A DNA stretch of 64,000 nucleotides from Ovis canadensis (GCF_042477335.2 NC_091255.1:38480501-38544500), one strand, 5' to 3'. Counted from the stretch's first letter, positions 1 through 12,150 are shown. Notes: generated by a model not told the origin, from the letters alone. Numbers and translations are program-made.

Positions 1-450
1 TCCCAGAAGATGGAGAGAAAGGTGTACCATTCCCAGGCTGGATGCTACTCCTGGAGCAGGGCATCATGACACAATTCTCGGGAGAATGTGATTGTGTCCC
101 TGGGAGTGATATGAGCTCAGGGACAGACACCCCCTTCTATGAGCACTTCTAAAGGCACAAAGCTTGTGGGAGAAGCCTTCTCAGCAGATGGACAATAGGG
201 ACTGTGGTCTCATGTGCCCACCAGAGGATAGAGGGGCTGCACCCAGGACCTCCAGGGTCCCCCAGGAGTGCGAAGAGGGAATCACACAGAAGACTGCCTG
301 AGTTAGAAGAGTAGGAAAATGCTTAGGATGCACTCGGGACTCAGCCCGGCAAAATGGCGACACCCACTGGGAGCAAGGTAGAGGGGGTGGACCACTGGCC
401 GGGGCAGAGGGAAACACGGAAGAGGTCAGTGATGAAAGAGGCTATGATGG

Positions 451-655
451 GGACTTCCCTGGCGGGTCAGTGGCTGAGGCTCTGCGCTCCCAATGCAGGG
501 GGTCCAGATTTGATCTCCTGGTCAGGGAACTAGATCCCACATCACACAACTAAAGATCCTGCATGCTGCAACAAGGATCGAAGATCCCACTGGATCCCAT
601 GTGCCACAACTAAGACCCGGTGTGACCAGAATAAATAAATAAATATTTTTTAAAA
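451..655 (+). repeat. CHR-type SINE
   Basis: tRNA-derived head (GGACTTCCCTGG..), CAGGGAACTAGATCCCACAT core, and an AAATAAATAAAT tail. The flanks 437-450 and 657-669 look like an imperfect target-site duplication. Confidence 0.85.
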
Positions 656-1217
656 TAGAGGCAATGGTGAAGTTGCACACTATCCCAGGAAAACCTTGCC
701 TAGATCTACGCAGATGCCAGCACATTTCCGGAAACTGAAAAACACCAGATGGAATGAGGTGGACTCAGCGAGACCAAGTTGCTTCACAGTTATGTCAAGT
801 CATCTCTAGTGTCCCTCTCTTTCCTCTCTGCCCTCCTAGGGGAATGAAGCCTGGAAATGTGGTGGGAAAATAGAATCTGGGAAGAGACAGTGGCCCCACA
901 TCCACCGCAGTAAGGACCCAAAGCTGATTTTGGATGAGATAAAGAATTTGAAATAGGAGATCTGAGTAAAGCCTTAAACTGGGTGGAATTTTGACACCCT
1001 GGAGCAACCAGAAAGAGACACAACCGGCCCAAGTTGTGACTGAAGGGGTGGGTAGTGGGTGGTTGGAAATGCCGATGGGAAAAACAAAGTCAATGGATGT
1101 TCAGAATACACTGATGTCTGATCTCTAAGCAAGCTGTTTCCACTCCCCACCCCGGAGGTCATAATGAGGAATAAATGTGATAATTATTAGGCAGGCATAC
1201 GTACTTATATATACATA

Positions 1218-1395
1218 AATCATGTCCAATTCTTTGCAACTCCGTGAACTGTAGCCTGACAGGCTCCTCTGTCCATGGAATTCTCCAGGCAAAAATACTG
1301 AAGTGGGTAGCCATTCCCCTTTCTCCAGAGGATCTTCCTGACTCAGAGGTCAAATCGGGTCTCCTGCATTGCAGTCTGAGTCACTAGGGAAGCCC
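1218..1395 (-). repeat. Bov-tA SINE
   Basis: Reverse-strand Bov-tA, from the CATGTCCAATTCTTTGCAAC end to the TCACTAGGGAAGCCC head. Diverged. Confidence 0.85.
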
Positions 1396-1399
1396 TTAC

Positions 1400-3440
1400 A
1401 ACCTTATAGGTTATTAAAAAATGCTGAGTATAGTTTCCCATGCTATACAGCTGTGCTGTGGTGGAGTCTTCTTTTTCAGGATGCAAATCCCACCATGGGT
1501 GCCCTCCTTCCTGACCTTATTACCTCCCAAACACCCCACATATTAATTCCATCATGTTTGGGAGGGTGTAGCATTTCAACCTATGTATTTCAGGGGGACA
1601 CACAAACATCCAGCCACTTTTTATCTGGCATCATTTCTTTCTTTCCTTTGTGACTTGCCTATTCATGATATTTGCCATTTTTCCATTTCTATTCCATTTT
1701 TTAAATTGTCTTACAGAAGCATTTTCCATTACCAAGGATATTAGTCTATTGTCACATGTGGTAGAAATCTTTTCCTGGTTTTCGATATGAATTTCAAACT
1801 TATTTTTGTTGTTTTAAACTTTTAAAAGTTTGGGTAATCACATTTATCCATCTTTTCTTGGTAATTTCCAAGCAATCCACTCCAATGTACTGTCTGTTAA
1901 TGTCTTTCTTGCTTCCGCTACTTCTTTTTTTTATTGGAATATAATTACTTTGCAATGTTGTGTTAGTTTCTGCTGTATAACAAAGTGAATCAGCTGTATG
2001 TATACCTATATCCCCCTTTGGACCTCCCTCTTTTTCCTTACCGCCCCCCCCCCATCCTACCCCTCTAGGTCATGACAGAGCACCAGGCTGAGCTCCCTGT
2101 GAGTACAGCAGCGTCCCAGTCCCAGTAGCTGTCTGTTTCACACGTGGTGGTGTATATATGCCCATGCTGCCCTCTCAGTCCGTCCCATCCTCTCCTTGCC
2201 TCCCTGTGCCCATGTGTCTGTTCTCTAATCTGCATCTCTACTCCTTCCCTGGAAATGGGTTCATTTGTACTGTTTTTCTAGATTCCACATATCTGAGTTA
2301 ATGTACGGGACTTGTTTTTCTCTTTCTGACTCGCTTCCTCTACTTCTAAATGATGCTCAACAGCATCTTCACTGTGTGTATCATGCCATCTTTATTGCCA
2401 CAGTCACTCTGCATTTTTTAAGATGAACAATATTTTCACATTTTAGAAATACAGGTGATGCACTTGTTTGGCCGTAAATATCCTTCCTTCCTTTCTTTGC
2501 TTTAATCTCTGCATTTAATTAATAGCTTAGCTGGGTATAGAATTCCAGATCCAAAACTGTTTTTTTTGATAGAAGTTTGAATATCTTGCTCCTCTTACCA
2601 TGACTCGGTGTTGCTGACCAGAAGTATATATTAACATGCTTAGCTTTCTCTGGGAGCAACCTCTCTTTTCTCTCTGGAAGCATTAAAGACATCATCTTAA
2701 AGCTCTGAGTTAGGAAATTTCAGCAGGATACATCTCTATGTGAGTTATTTCCTCATTTATTCTTCTCCATACTCAGGAGAGGCTCAGTATTGAATCATAT
2801 CCACTCTCATCTCAGAAACTTTTATTTTTTTCTTTAATGTCTGTAATTATGTTTTATCTTCTTATGCTTCTGCTTTCTCCTTCTAAGAAGTCTATTAGAT
2901 TGCTGTCAGGCCTCCTAGATTTGACATGTGTGTTTCCTAACTTTTCCCATATATTTTATTTATCTTTTTGCTCCCAGTTCTGAGAGATTTCTTCTTTGAT
3001 TTTATTCCTCAGATCAAAAACCTAATCTTAATCTCTGTCCAATTTACTATTCAGCTTATCTAGTGAAATCTTTATTTACTTTTGCAGTTATATCTTCACT
3101 TTGAAAAATTCTCTCTTGCGTTCTGATTGATACCTTTTCAAAAGAAACTGCTCTTAATTTGTTTACAGCATCTGTCCAAACCTGTAGGCAGGAATCAGAA
3201 TATTTTCAAAGTTCTCATCATTTTTCCTGAATTATCTCTTTTTTTCTGCCTCTGGGATTATTTAGTTTGTGTTTACTAATCCTTCTCTTTTTCTTTCATG
3301 CTTTTGGGTTTTAAAAATACCTTGCAATCTTTGTTTGCAAGTGCTTCACCCCATTTTTTAAATAACAAGCTACTTTGATATGTGAAGATAATTGGTGTGC
3401 ATTTTCTCAGCAGTGTGTATGTCTCTTTCATAATAGGCCT
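1400..3440 (-). repeat. Antisense L1 LINE debris
   Basis: 1925-2345 reads clearly as an antisense artiodactyl L1 3' end (TTTTATTGGAATATAATTAC.., GCTGTATAACAAAGTGAATC..). Shorter L1-like phrases flank it (1408-1460, 1780-1900, 2520-3150), such as AGCTGGGTATAGAATTCCAG. The outer parts are degraded and less certain. Confidence 0.6.
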
Positions 3441-4142
3441 TTATCTTAAAAAGAAGGACCAAATGTGAGGTTTCAGTCAGCAAGAATAATTATAGGCAGG
3501 CTCTCTTTTACTGCTCAGGGACTAGGAATAAGAAAGCAGGTTAGGGACCTCCATCAGAGGCCTCTGAGCACAGAGCCCTTGAGTGGCTCAGTTTTGCTGG
3601 TTCTCTGGGGTCCGCAACAATTTCACCAGGAGCTCTCCTAGGGTAGGATGGGTGCAAATCATTTGCTCACTTTTCCCACTGAAAGGTGAGTTTGATCTTC
3701 ACTTTCCTTGAGTCTGTAGGGATCTATGATGACTTGGATCCATAGACTATTAACTGAAGAGACATAATCAGTTCTGGGTCTGGGCCAGCTGTCACTTCCT
3801 GTTTCTTAGATCATGAGCTCTGGGGAAAGTCAGATGGGCATGTGAGAAGTCCAGCTCCCTTGAGATGACCATATGGTGAGGAAGCCAGCACTAGTCACGT
3901 GAAGAGATTTTTGGAGAGATGGATGCCTGACCAGGCCCCAGATCCCTAAGTCATGTGCATGCCTTCCTGCCCAGGCACTTTCAGATGACTCCACCTTCCT
4001 ACACCCCTCTCCCCGCCCACCCTACCCCCCAACCCTGTGAGAGACAGACCATTGACCTGAGCCCAGTCAACCCACAGGAAGATGAGAGATGATAACACAC
4101 AATGATCCTATGTTCTCTAGAAAGCAGCTTTCAGCTTTCTAC
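3441..4142. other. Intergenic DNA, no clear feature
   Basis: Apparently unique sequence. I see no gene, known repeat or strong motif in it. Confidence 0.5.
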
Positions 4143-4341
4143 CTGAAGGTAGAAGCCGTGGTGGGGCAAAGAACCCACTTTAAAGACTTGGTCTTTAAAA
4201 TGCAGTTCTTCAGTTAAAACCTTGAAGATGTCCTCTGGCCCAAGCTCACAGTTGGGGATGCTAACAGGAACTTTCTCTGGACTCTTCTGAGAAGACTGTT
4301 TAATTTCTATGCCTTGGGCTGTGGTTTCTTCTAGTTTTTCT
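4143..4341 (-). other. Coding-like minus-strand segment with splice-like borders (unrecognised)
   Basis: On the minus strand, 199 bp are open for 66 codons. They are preceded by CACAG (acceptor-like, although the upstream pyrimidine tract is weak) and followed by CAG|GTAGAAAG (donor-like). The translation is mixed and protein-like, with GPEDIFKVLTEELHF in the middle and SLPHHGFYLQ at the end, and is not low complexity. Read through, it stops three codons after the donor. I do not recognise the family. It could be an exon of an unannotated gene, a decayed pseudogene fragment or chance. Confidence 0.3.
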
Positions 4342-4593
4342 CTGTGATACATAAAGATTATACTGTTTCCTCCAAACAGTCCTCAAAATTTAAAGAGTGT
4401 CTGATGGTGTCTATTTCTTTTCCCCTGCTCTGCTATAGGGTGTGTTCATTGATGTGCAATTTCAGTGTAAACTTAGAAGAATGTGGAAGTATCACCATGT
4501 GCTCAAGTTTCTATATTGAACTAGAAACTTAGTAAATCCCTAAATAGAACTCAGTGATGAGGGCTCATCTTGTATTTCATTTTTTATCTTTTG

Positions 4594-4963
4594 AAGAATT
4601 GATGCTTTCAAACTCTGATGCTTCATAAGATTCTTGAGAGTCCCTTGGACTGCAAGGAGATCAAACCAGTCAATCCTAAAGGAAATCAACCCTGAATGTT
4701 CATTGGAAAAATTGATGCTGAAGCTGAAGGTCTGATACTTTTGCTATCTGATGCAAAGAGCCAACTCATTGGAAAAGACTCTGATGCTGGGAAAGACTGA
4801 AGGCAAAAGGAGAAGGGGAGGGACAGAGGATGAGACAGTTATATAGCATCACTCAAACAATGGACATGAATCTGAGCAAACTCTGGGAGATTGTGAGCCT
4901 GGCATGCTGCAGTCCATGGGGTCGCAAAGAGCTGGAAGTGACAGCAACTGAACAATAGCAACA
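4594..4963 (+). repeat. BovB (RTE) LINE 3' fragment
   Basis: Diverged 3' end of BovB: AGAATTGATGCTTTCAAACT.., the GAAAAGACTCTGATGCTGGG block, and the terminal CATGGGGTCGCAAAGAG. Internal deletions and stops make it non-coding. Confidence 0.85.
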
Positions 4964-5042
4964 TTTATTTATTTGGCTGTGCAGGGTCTTAGTTGCAGCA
5001 CATGAGATATTTGATCTTTGTTGCAGCATGCATAATCTTGTT
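4964..5042 (-). repeat. CHR SINE fragment
   Basis: Reverse partial copy: TTTATTTATTTGGCTGTGCA, GTCTTAGTTGCAGCACATG. It abuts the BovB fragment. Confidence 0.6.
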
Positions 5043-5640
5043 ATTTTAGATAGTTGAGCAGTATTGGGCAAATGAAGGATATACATCTGCTAATACCCCA
5101 TAAAAATAATTATATAGGGAAATTCATGCAAAAACACACTTAGATGAACATTCTCAAAGGAGAATAGTAGGTTTATCCATGTCACCACAGGCTGGCCTCA
5201 CCTCTCAAACACATTGGGACAGCTTACAGGGCAACATCAGACAGGAGGGAAAAAATAACATAGGATTTTATGGCCTGCAAACCTTAGAGGGAAATCTTTA
5301 ATATTCCTGTGAATTCGAAGAGTTTGTATTTTACATTACAAGTTCACTATAAGTTGGATGCTAGGTTCAAAGGCCCCAGTGATGAGTGGATCAGTGACTA
5401 GGGAACCACCTGAGATGACTGTTGTGTGCAGCCTGGAGACTTTTATTAACTCTGGTTGCTTGTCAAGCTCATTAGAAGTTCCTTCAGAGATGCAAATAAC
5501 TCTCATTTGAGATTTCAGGGGCTTGTGTTTCTATTTTTAATGCATGAATCCAGTGGTCTCTGAAGTCTGAGGGCTTGCTTTTGGTAAGCAAGGGAGTGAA
5601 GACCTGGTAGAAAAATTCCCAAGAATGAAAGTGGAAAATC
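5043..5640. other. Intergenic DNA, no clear feature
   Basis: Apparently unique DNA between two repeats. I see no gene or named repeat in it. Confidence 0.5.
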
Positions 5641-5650
5641 AAAGAATTGG

Positions 5651-5829
5651 GGACTTCCTTGGTGGTCCAGTGGCTAAGATTCCAAGCTCCCAATGCAAAG
5701 GACCAGAGTCTGATCCCTGGTCAGGGAACTAGATCCCACATGCACAGGTGTGGCACAGCAAATAAGTGGCGGGACGGGGGCGGGGGCGGGGGCGGGGGCG
5801 GGGGCGGGGACAGTGACACTTAATTAAAA
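5651..5829 (+). repeat. CHR SINE with an internal (GGGGGC)n tract
   Basis: The CHR head and core end in a G-rich tract at 5769-5810 in place of the usual body, then a short A-rich tail. A perfect 10-bp target duplication AAAGAATTGG flanks it (5641-5650 and 5830-5839). Confidence 0.85.
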
Positions 5830-6257
5830 AAAGAATTGGATAGTCCTGACAGGTCATCCTGAAATAGACAGGTTTCCCAGGAGGGTTACAAATGGGGTGT
5901 CTCTTAAAGCTGTTATGATTTGAGTATTTGTGGGTCCATTTATTTATAAGCACGATGCATCATATAGGTAGTAAAGCAGAAATGGAAAATCACAGGCTGG
6001 GCCCTCACCTGTTCTCTCATCCAGACCATTCAGCTGTGGCCCAAACCTCAAATATTCCACGCAGTCTTAGCATTTACTGCACTCAACCTCCTTAGAAGGC
6101 CATGGACTATCATTATTATCATTATTGTCATTTTTATTGTTTAGACAAGCTTGTAGTAATTTTGCTCCCAGAGCAACTCATCAGAATATTCCTCCCTATT
6201 CATATCATATGCAATGGTCTTCCTAAGAGCATTCCAGTAAACATGGTATCCTCTACT

Positions 6258-6340
6258 TTAAAATCCCATGGACAGAGGAGCCTGGTGTCCGTGGGGTCGG
6301 AAAGAGTCGGACACGACTGAGCAACTTCACTCATTCACTC
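6258..6340 (+). repeat. Bov-tA SINE, 3' part
   Basis: Only the 3' half is present, from CCCATGGACAGAGGAGCCTG through GTCGGACACGACTGAGCAAC. Confidence 0.75.
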
Positions 6341-7112
6341 ACTTTATTTTCAGAGATGTTTTAGCAATAATCTTAGACTGATGTCCCATAGAAATGTTCC
6401 ATTGGCCTGCCTCTTAATTTGGTCGTGTTCTAGTCTGACTTTCAGGGAAGGATCATAAGAAATGAGTCAGTGACAGCTTAAGAAGGATCAGACAGAGCTC
6501 CACCTAAAAATCAATAGAGCTCAGGAGATATCTATGTTAAAAACCTTTAAGACTCCTTCTGTCTGGATAAGCTTACCACGATTTCCCCCCAAACCCCTGT
6601 CTGTTTCCTGAGGCAGTTATTTTTCAAACTTTAATGGGCCTAAGAGTCACCTCGGGAACTGGCTAAAACCTTAACTCACTAGAATTTCTGCTTCACTGTG
6701 CTTTAGAGTGAGGCTCAGAAATACCATTTCTAATAAGAACCCTTCCCTTAGTTAATTTTGATTCAGGTGGAATATTGACTTCACACTAAGAAATAATAGG
6801 TACAAATTATGTGAAATAAACCTTACTTGACCTAAAAAGCTGGATGTATTTATTTAAGGAGGGCATTTTTTTAAAAAGGGATATTATATACCTGCATTCT
6901 TTTCTGTAATGGAGTGCAGAGAGAAGAACCTCAGAGAGAAATGAATGGCCGTTACACATCCCTCCCACGCCACTGCCAAAAGAAAACTGACCAATCAGTC
7001 AATTACTGGCAGTTATAGAGAACAAAATGAGTGGGCTGGGGATGATGATTGGGTATGCTTAGAAATAAATCCTTGGAGAAATGCTCCAGTAGGAGGCACC
7101 AGTAGGAGGAAT
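6341..7112. other. Intergenic DNA, no clear feature
   Basis: AT-rich and apparently unique. A short frame at 6945-7178 shows no recognisable protein features. Confidence 0.45.
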
Positions 7113-7578
7113 CACTTTGCTATCAAAGGTTCACTTAGTCAAAGCTGTGGTTTTTCCAATAGTCAGGTAGGGTTATGAGGGTTGGACCATAAAGAAGGCT
7201 GAGCATCAAAGAACTGATGTTTTCGAATTGTTCTGGATAAGACTCTTGAGAGTCCTGGACTGTGAGATCAAAACAGTCAATTCTCAAGGAAATCAACCCC
7301 GAATATTAAGTGGAAGGACTGATGCTGAAGCTGAAGCTCCAGTACTTTGGCCACCTGATGCAGAGAACTGACTCATGGAAAGAGACTCTGATGCTGGGAA
7401 AGATTTATGGAAGGATGAGAAGGGGCAACAGAGGATGAGATGGTTAGATAGCATCCCTGACTCAATGGACATGAATCTGATCAAACTCCAGGAGATAGTG
7501 AAGGACAGGGAAGCCAGCGTGGTGCAGTCCATGGGGTCACAAAGTGTTGGACATGACTGAGTGACTGAGAAACAACAA
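7113..7578 (+). repeat. BovB LINE 3' fragment
   Basis: It follows the BovB ORF2 end in order: AAAGGTTCACTTAGTC.., GACTCTTGAGAGTCCTGGAC, GAGACTCTGATGCTGGGAAA, and the GTCACAAAGTGTTGGACATG end. Frames are broken. Confidence 0.85.
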
Positions 7579-7892
7579 TGCTATAAGATCTCAAAAGCTT
7601 CCGTGGTAGAAATCTAGACCTGCTGCCTTTGTGCTTTCTCCATCACAGATTTTCTTAGCCAGGTCTTCATTACACCTTGCTTTGCTGAATTTTACAAGAG
7701 AGAAGGAAGAGCAGTAAGCAGCCATACTTCTTTCCTATTCCACTCAAGGCCTCAGTTGCCAAGGATTTCCACCCCAACCCCTGTGATCTCATGATTTCAA
7801 ACACAAACCAACGAGCAGTACTTCATAAAACGTCTGATGTATCTGCCTTCAAAGAGTAAACTCTATATAAATATAACGTTAAGAAGCAAGAG

Positions 7893-8033
7893 GGACTTTC
7901 CTGGTGGTCCAGTGGCTAAGACTCCACACTCCCAAAGCAGGGGGCCCAGGTTTAGTCCCCAATTAGGGAACTAGATCCCCCATGTGCAACTAAGACCCAA
8001 CACAGCTAAATAAATAAATAAATGGAAAAAAAA
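7893..8033 (+). repeat. CHR SINE
   Basis: Head GGACTTTCCTGGTGGTCCAG, core, and AAATAAATAAATAAATGG tail, followed by an A-run. Flanks AAGAAGCAAG and AAGAAACAAG suggest a target duplication. Confidence 0.85.
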
Positions 8034-8233
8034 AAGAAACAAGAAAGACTAGTATGCTTATATATGATTGAGAGGATCATTGCCAATCAGCCATGTCTGT
8101 TCATTCAAGTGCCTGCCAACAATTCCTTGGCCTCATTTGATTTACTGAATATATGTGAAAGAAACCGTGCTAAAGAATACTTTTTAAAAATTTTAAATTT
8201 TTCTCCAGTTCAGATTTATCTGTCTCTACTTTA

Positions 8234-8290
8234 GTATATATATATATATATAGGTAGCCTATATATATATATATATATATATAGGTAGCC
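8234..8290. repeat. Duplicated (TA)n microsatellite
   Basis: Two TA tracts, each followed by GGTAGCC, as if a TA-plus-GGTAGCC unit had been copied in tandem. Confidence 0.9.
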
Positions 8291-8339
8291 TTCTTGTCTA
8301 CCCCACCCCTCTCCATAATACTTCTTTCTTTCTGAAAAT

Positions 8340-8543
8340 AAAGTGAAAGTGTTAGTCGCTCAGTCTTGTCTGACTCTCTGTGACCCCATGGACTGTAGCC
8401 CACCTGGCTCCTCTGTCCATGGGATTCTCCAAGCAAGACTACTGGAGTGGGTTGCATTCCATTTTCCTGGGGATCTTCCTTGGATCAAACCTGGGTCGCC
8501 TGCATTGCAGGCAGATTCTTTACCATCTGAGCCACCTGAAAGC
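8340..8543 (-). repeat. Bov-tA SINE
   Basis: Near full-length reverse copy, from GTGTTAGTCGCTCAGTC to CCATCTGAGCCACC. Confidence 0.9.
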
Positions 8544-8842
8544 TTCATGCATGTTGATTTCAGGAAGCTGATCTCATCCCAGTTGGAGGGAGAAAGCATA
8601 TGACTGACCAATCACAGTGACTGGCTCAGTGTTGGACATGTGACTATAGCCATCCAATTAGACTGATGTTTAGGTTTTTGCTGGGAATAAAGATGGCATG
8701 TTTCTTTTTTAGCTGGAACTATGCAACTCTTGAAAGCTATTGTAGAATGAAGAAGAGAGTCAGCATTAGGAGAATACAACTCTGAAGAAAACATTGTGGA
8801 AGACAAAAAAAAAGAAAAAGCCCTTAGTGACATTATTCAGCT

Positions 8843-9096
8843 GTTTTGTTGTTGTTTAGGCTTCCCTCATGGCTCAGACGGTGAAGAATCTTCCTGCAAT
8901 GCAGGAGACTCAGGCTTGATCCCTGGTTTGGGAAGATCCCCTTTAGAAGGGAATAACTACGCACTACAGTAATGGCGACCCACTAAGTCACATCCGACTC
9001 TTTGTGACCCCATGGACTGTATAGCCTGCCAGGTTCCTCTGTCTATGGAATATTCCATACATGGATATTGGAGTGGGTTGCCACTTCTTTCTCCAA
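8843..9096. repeat. Bov-tA half inserted in an opposite-strand Bov-tA
   Basis: The minus-strand SINE begins with the GTTGTTGTTTAG end. It is interrupted by a plus-strand head half (8859 to about 8978) and resumes at ACTAAGTCACATCCGACTC, ending near 9096. Confidence 0.7.
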
Positions 9097-9301
9097 ACTT
9101 TATTCAGCTCTTCTATCTGTAGATTTTTTTTTCAGGCAAATGAATCAGTGTATCTTCTCTATTGTTAGAGCCAGTTTTAATTAGCATTTTTCTTCTCTGG
9201 TCCTCCTAATGCTAGCCGATACACCTAGTTTATATGAATCAGGAGAATCCATTTCATCAGCACCTTCTTTGTTTCTTATGACTCAACTTTTTCTTTTCTA
9301 A

Positions 9302-9304
9302 TTT

Positions 9305-9340
<36 letters not shown>

Positions 9341-9345
9341 TGTGA
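9302..9345. repeat. T-run plus (GT)n microsatellite
   Basis: A run of about 15 T is followed by about 12 GT units. Confidence 0.95.
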
Positions 9346-10043
9346 GTGAGGTTTGGGAAGCTGGGTAATAAACAGCTGATAATGATTGGGATGAGAATCT
9401 CAGTCATGTTCCAAGGGATGCTTTGGGAAAGAATATGCATCTTCTGAATCAATACCATTTGCATGATGCTCACAGGAAGGGAACGAGAAATAGGCTGGTT
9501 TTGTTGTAGAGGAAACTGCCTGCGTACTACAGGGAGGAATTAATTATGCAAAATAGTGAAATATGTGCAGACAAATGCTAATTTGTCAACCTGTAAACTG
9601 AGCTTCCTAAATCTTAGTTTGCAATAAATTGAGTCATTTTCAAATATATTAGGCAAATGAGCTGAAACCCTAGTATGATATATATATTTAATCCTAACAC
9701 CCATGCATGTATTACTTTCTATCGGATATGAACAGTCTGACCTCTGGGGCTAGATTTTATTACATCTTCTGTAAATACATGGGTGAATATTTCAGTTTCT
9801 TGTTTCCACCACAGTAACAGCTTAGCTGCTCAAAGACTAAAACAGGATAATGAAATCAAATCACAGATTTACACATGTGAGGGGGAGACAGCTGCTCAGC
9901 TAACTTTCCGGGCAGCCCCAGAAGTGGGTGCAGAGACCTTTGATCTAATACACCTCTAGAAATTCCCCTTGCAGATTAGAGCAGAAAACATAGCAAGCTC
10001 CCTGAAGACAGTTCAAGAAGGCGTACCTAGAGACAAACCAAAG
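9346..10043. other. Intergenic DNA, no clear feature
   Basis: AT-rich and apparently unique. I see no gene or named repeat. Confidence 0.45.
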
Positions 10044-10254
10044 CCAAAGTGTTAATTGCTCTGTCATGTCCAATTGTTTGGGACCCCATGGACTGTGGCC
10101 TCCCAGACTCCTCTGTCCATTGAGTTCTCCAGGAAAGTATCCTGAAGTGGGTAGCCATTCTATTCTCCCTGGAATCTTCCCTGGAGAAGGGATCAAACCT
10201 GGGCCTCCCACATTGTAGGCAGGTTCTCAACCATCCGAGCCACCAGGGAAGCCC
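10044..10254 (-). repeat. Bov-tA SINE
   Basis: Near full-length reverse copy ending CCGAGCCACCAGGGAAGCCC. Confidence 0.9.
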
Positions 10255-10386
10255 AGAGACAACTTACTTCTGGGCAAATAGCTTCAGAGTCTCACACAAA
10301 AAGAAAACATACAGGAGAGGAATGAGGATGGAGACCCTGGCAGTCAGCTGTTGGCTTGGAATTGCCTTTGATCATCTTAATAATGT

Positions 10387-10598
10387 CTAGGGAATCCCTG
10401 GTAGCTCAGATAATAAAGAATCTGTCTGCAATGTGGGAGACCCAGGTTCGATCCTTGGGTCAGGAAGATCCCTGGAGACAGAAATGGCAACCCACTCCAG
10501 TATTCTTGCCTAGAAAATCTCATGGATGGAGGAGCCTGGCAGGCTACATACCACGGGGTTGCAAAGAGTTGGACATGACTGAGCGACTTCACTTTCAC
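10387..10598 (+). repeat. Bov-tA SINE
   Basis: Near full-length forward copy from AGGGAATCCCTGGTAGCTCA to GACATGACTGAGCGACTTC. It faces the 10044-10254 copy. Confidence 0.9.
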
Positions 10599-10955
10599 CT
10601 TAGTAATGTAGATAGCCACATCTGGATGTCACGATCTTAATCCAGACTCTGGGTGAGGGTTGGGACTCGAATGTCTCTTGCTTCCAGCCATAGGAAAGCT
10701 ACAGAGCCCCCCTTTGAAACCGGACTAGCCCTGCAGGAAGGACAAAGCAGTCCTGGAAGCTAAGGAGTGCTCCTCTTGGAGCCTCCCTGGCTGTTTGGAC
10801 ACTCCTATGGTAAAAGAGAAACTAACAAGAGATGTCTCACAAACATCACTGGGCGTGACCACCAGTGGACCTGCAGACTGGACCCAGGCAGCTTGGGGCC
10901 CCTCGCCCCTGCCAGTACTTGGAATGTGCATTCTGGCTGCTGTTTCCACAGATGT

Positions 10956-11165
10956 GTGTTCTCAGTTTCTCAGTTGTGTCCAACTCTTGGCAACCCCATG
11001 GACTGTCACCCACCAGGCTCTTCTGTCCACGGCAATTCTCAGGCAAGAATACTGGAGTGGGTTGCCATTTCCTTCTCCAGGGAATCTTCCTGACCCAGGG
11101 ATCGAACCTGGGCCCCTTGCATTAGGGGTGCAGAGTCTGACCAACTGGACCACTAGGGAAGCCCC
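10956..11165 (-). repeat. Bov-tA SINE
   Basis: Near full-length reverse copy, from TTCTCAGTTGTGTCCAACTC to GACCACTAGGGAAGCCCC. Frames through it are not genes. Confidence 0.9.
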
Positions 11166-11936
11166 TGATTGTTTTTTTTTCTTTTTAGTTAGAAAAAAAT
11201 CAAGAAATGTGACGCATATACTACCCCAAAGTGATGGTTGAAAAATGTATGCTCTTCACATATTCTATAGGAAAGTGTCAGTAGAAATTGAGAACTCTTA
11301 AGTACTAGAGCTGGAATTTTCCTCCCATTTTACAGATAGTAAAATAGTGTACCTTGCCTTCACTTTTAGTTCAATGACCTTTTAATGACCCCACAGTGAA
11401 TGAATTTCTGTGTATATTTAGGCAACATGGTATAATCAGTCATAATATCATTCTTCTGGTTAGAAGACATGCAAAACCTTCCCAATTCCCCAAGCCAATG
11501 GCACCTTTCCTTCCTTTGAACTCACTTCCCACCTGCTTTTGTAAGATAATGGCACTTAACATTCTCCCATTAAAATGATTTATGATGTGATCTGATAAGT
11601 AAGTTTGGATGCTGAAGGCTCCCCCAGCTGACCTAACTCAGCCTCAGCAACTATGGATATGGGAAGGTTTTGAGATATACACAAATTGAACACATGGATG
11701 TCTTAAAAGATAAAAGGCCTTCAGAGATATGAATATGAAATTGCGCTTGATTTTATGTCAAGAGGATGGGAAGAGAGAATATTATATGGACTCAGGATGG
11801 TTTTGGATCGTTCAAGCGGACTTAGCACCCCCAGCCTGAGGTCTGAGCCTGCTCTTGTTCTACAGAAAGAGTGGACACCTGCCATCCAAGCCAGCAGTGC
11901 CCATTCTGTTTCTAGACTGGCCTGTGGTTGTTTGAA
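11166..11936. other. Intergenic DNA, no clear feature
   Basis: Apparently unique. Short frames only, with no recognisable protein features. Confidence 0.45.
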
Positions 11937-12150
11937 CTTCCCTGGTAGCTCAGCAGTAAAGAATCTGCCTGCAATGCAGGAGCTGCAGGAAACACAGGTC
12001 CCATCTCTGAGCTGGGAAGATCCCCTGAAGGAAGGCAGGGCAACCCACTCCATTATCCTTGCTTGGAGAATCCCGTGGACAGAGGAGCCTGGCTGCAGTC
12101 CCTGGGGTCACGAAGAGTTGGACACAACTGCAGTGACTGAATATACACAC
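11937..12150 (+). repeat. Bov-tA SINE
   Basis: Forward copy: GAACTTCCCTGGTAGCTCAG to AGTTGGACACAACTGCAGTG. Confidence 0.9.

Noticed and set aside
10795-11241. A 148-codon + frame
   Set aside because: Its second half translates the Bov-tA SINE at 10956-11165, and the same peptide motifs (SCVQLLATPWTV) recur at other SINEs.
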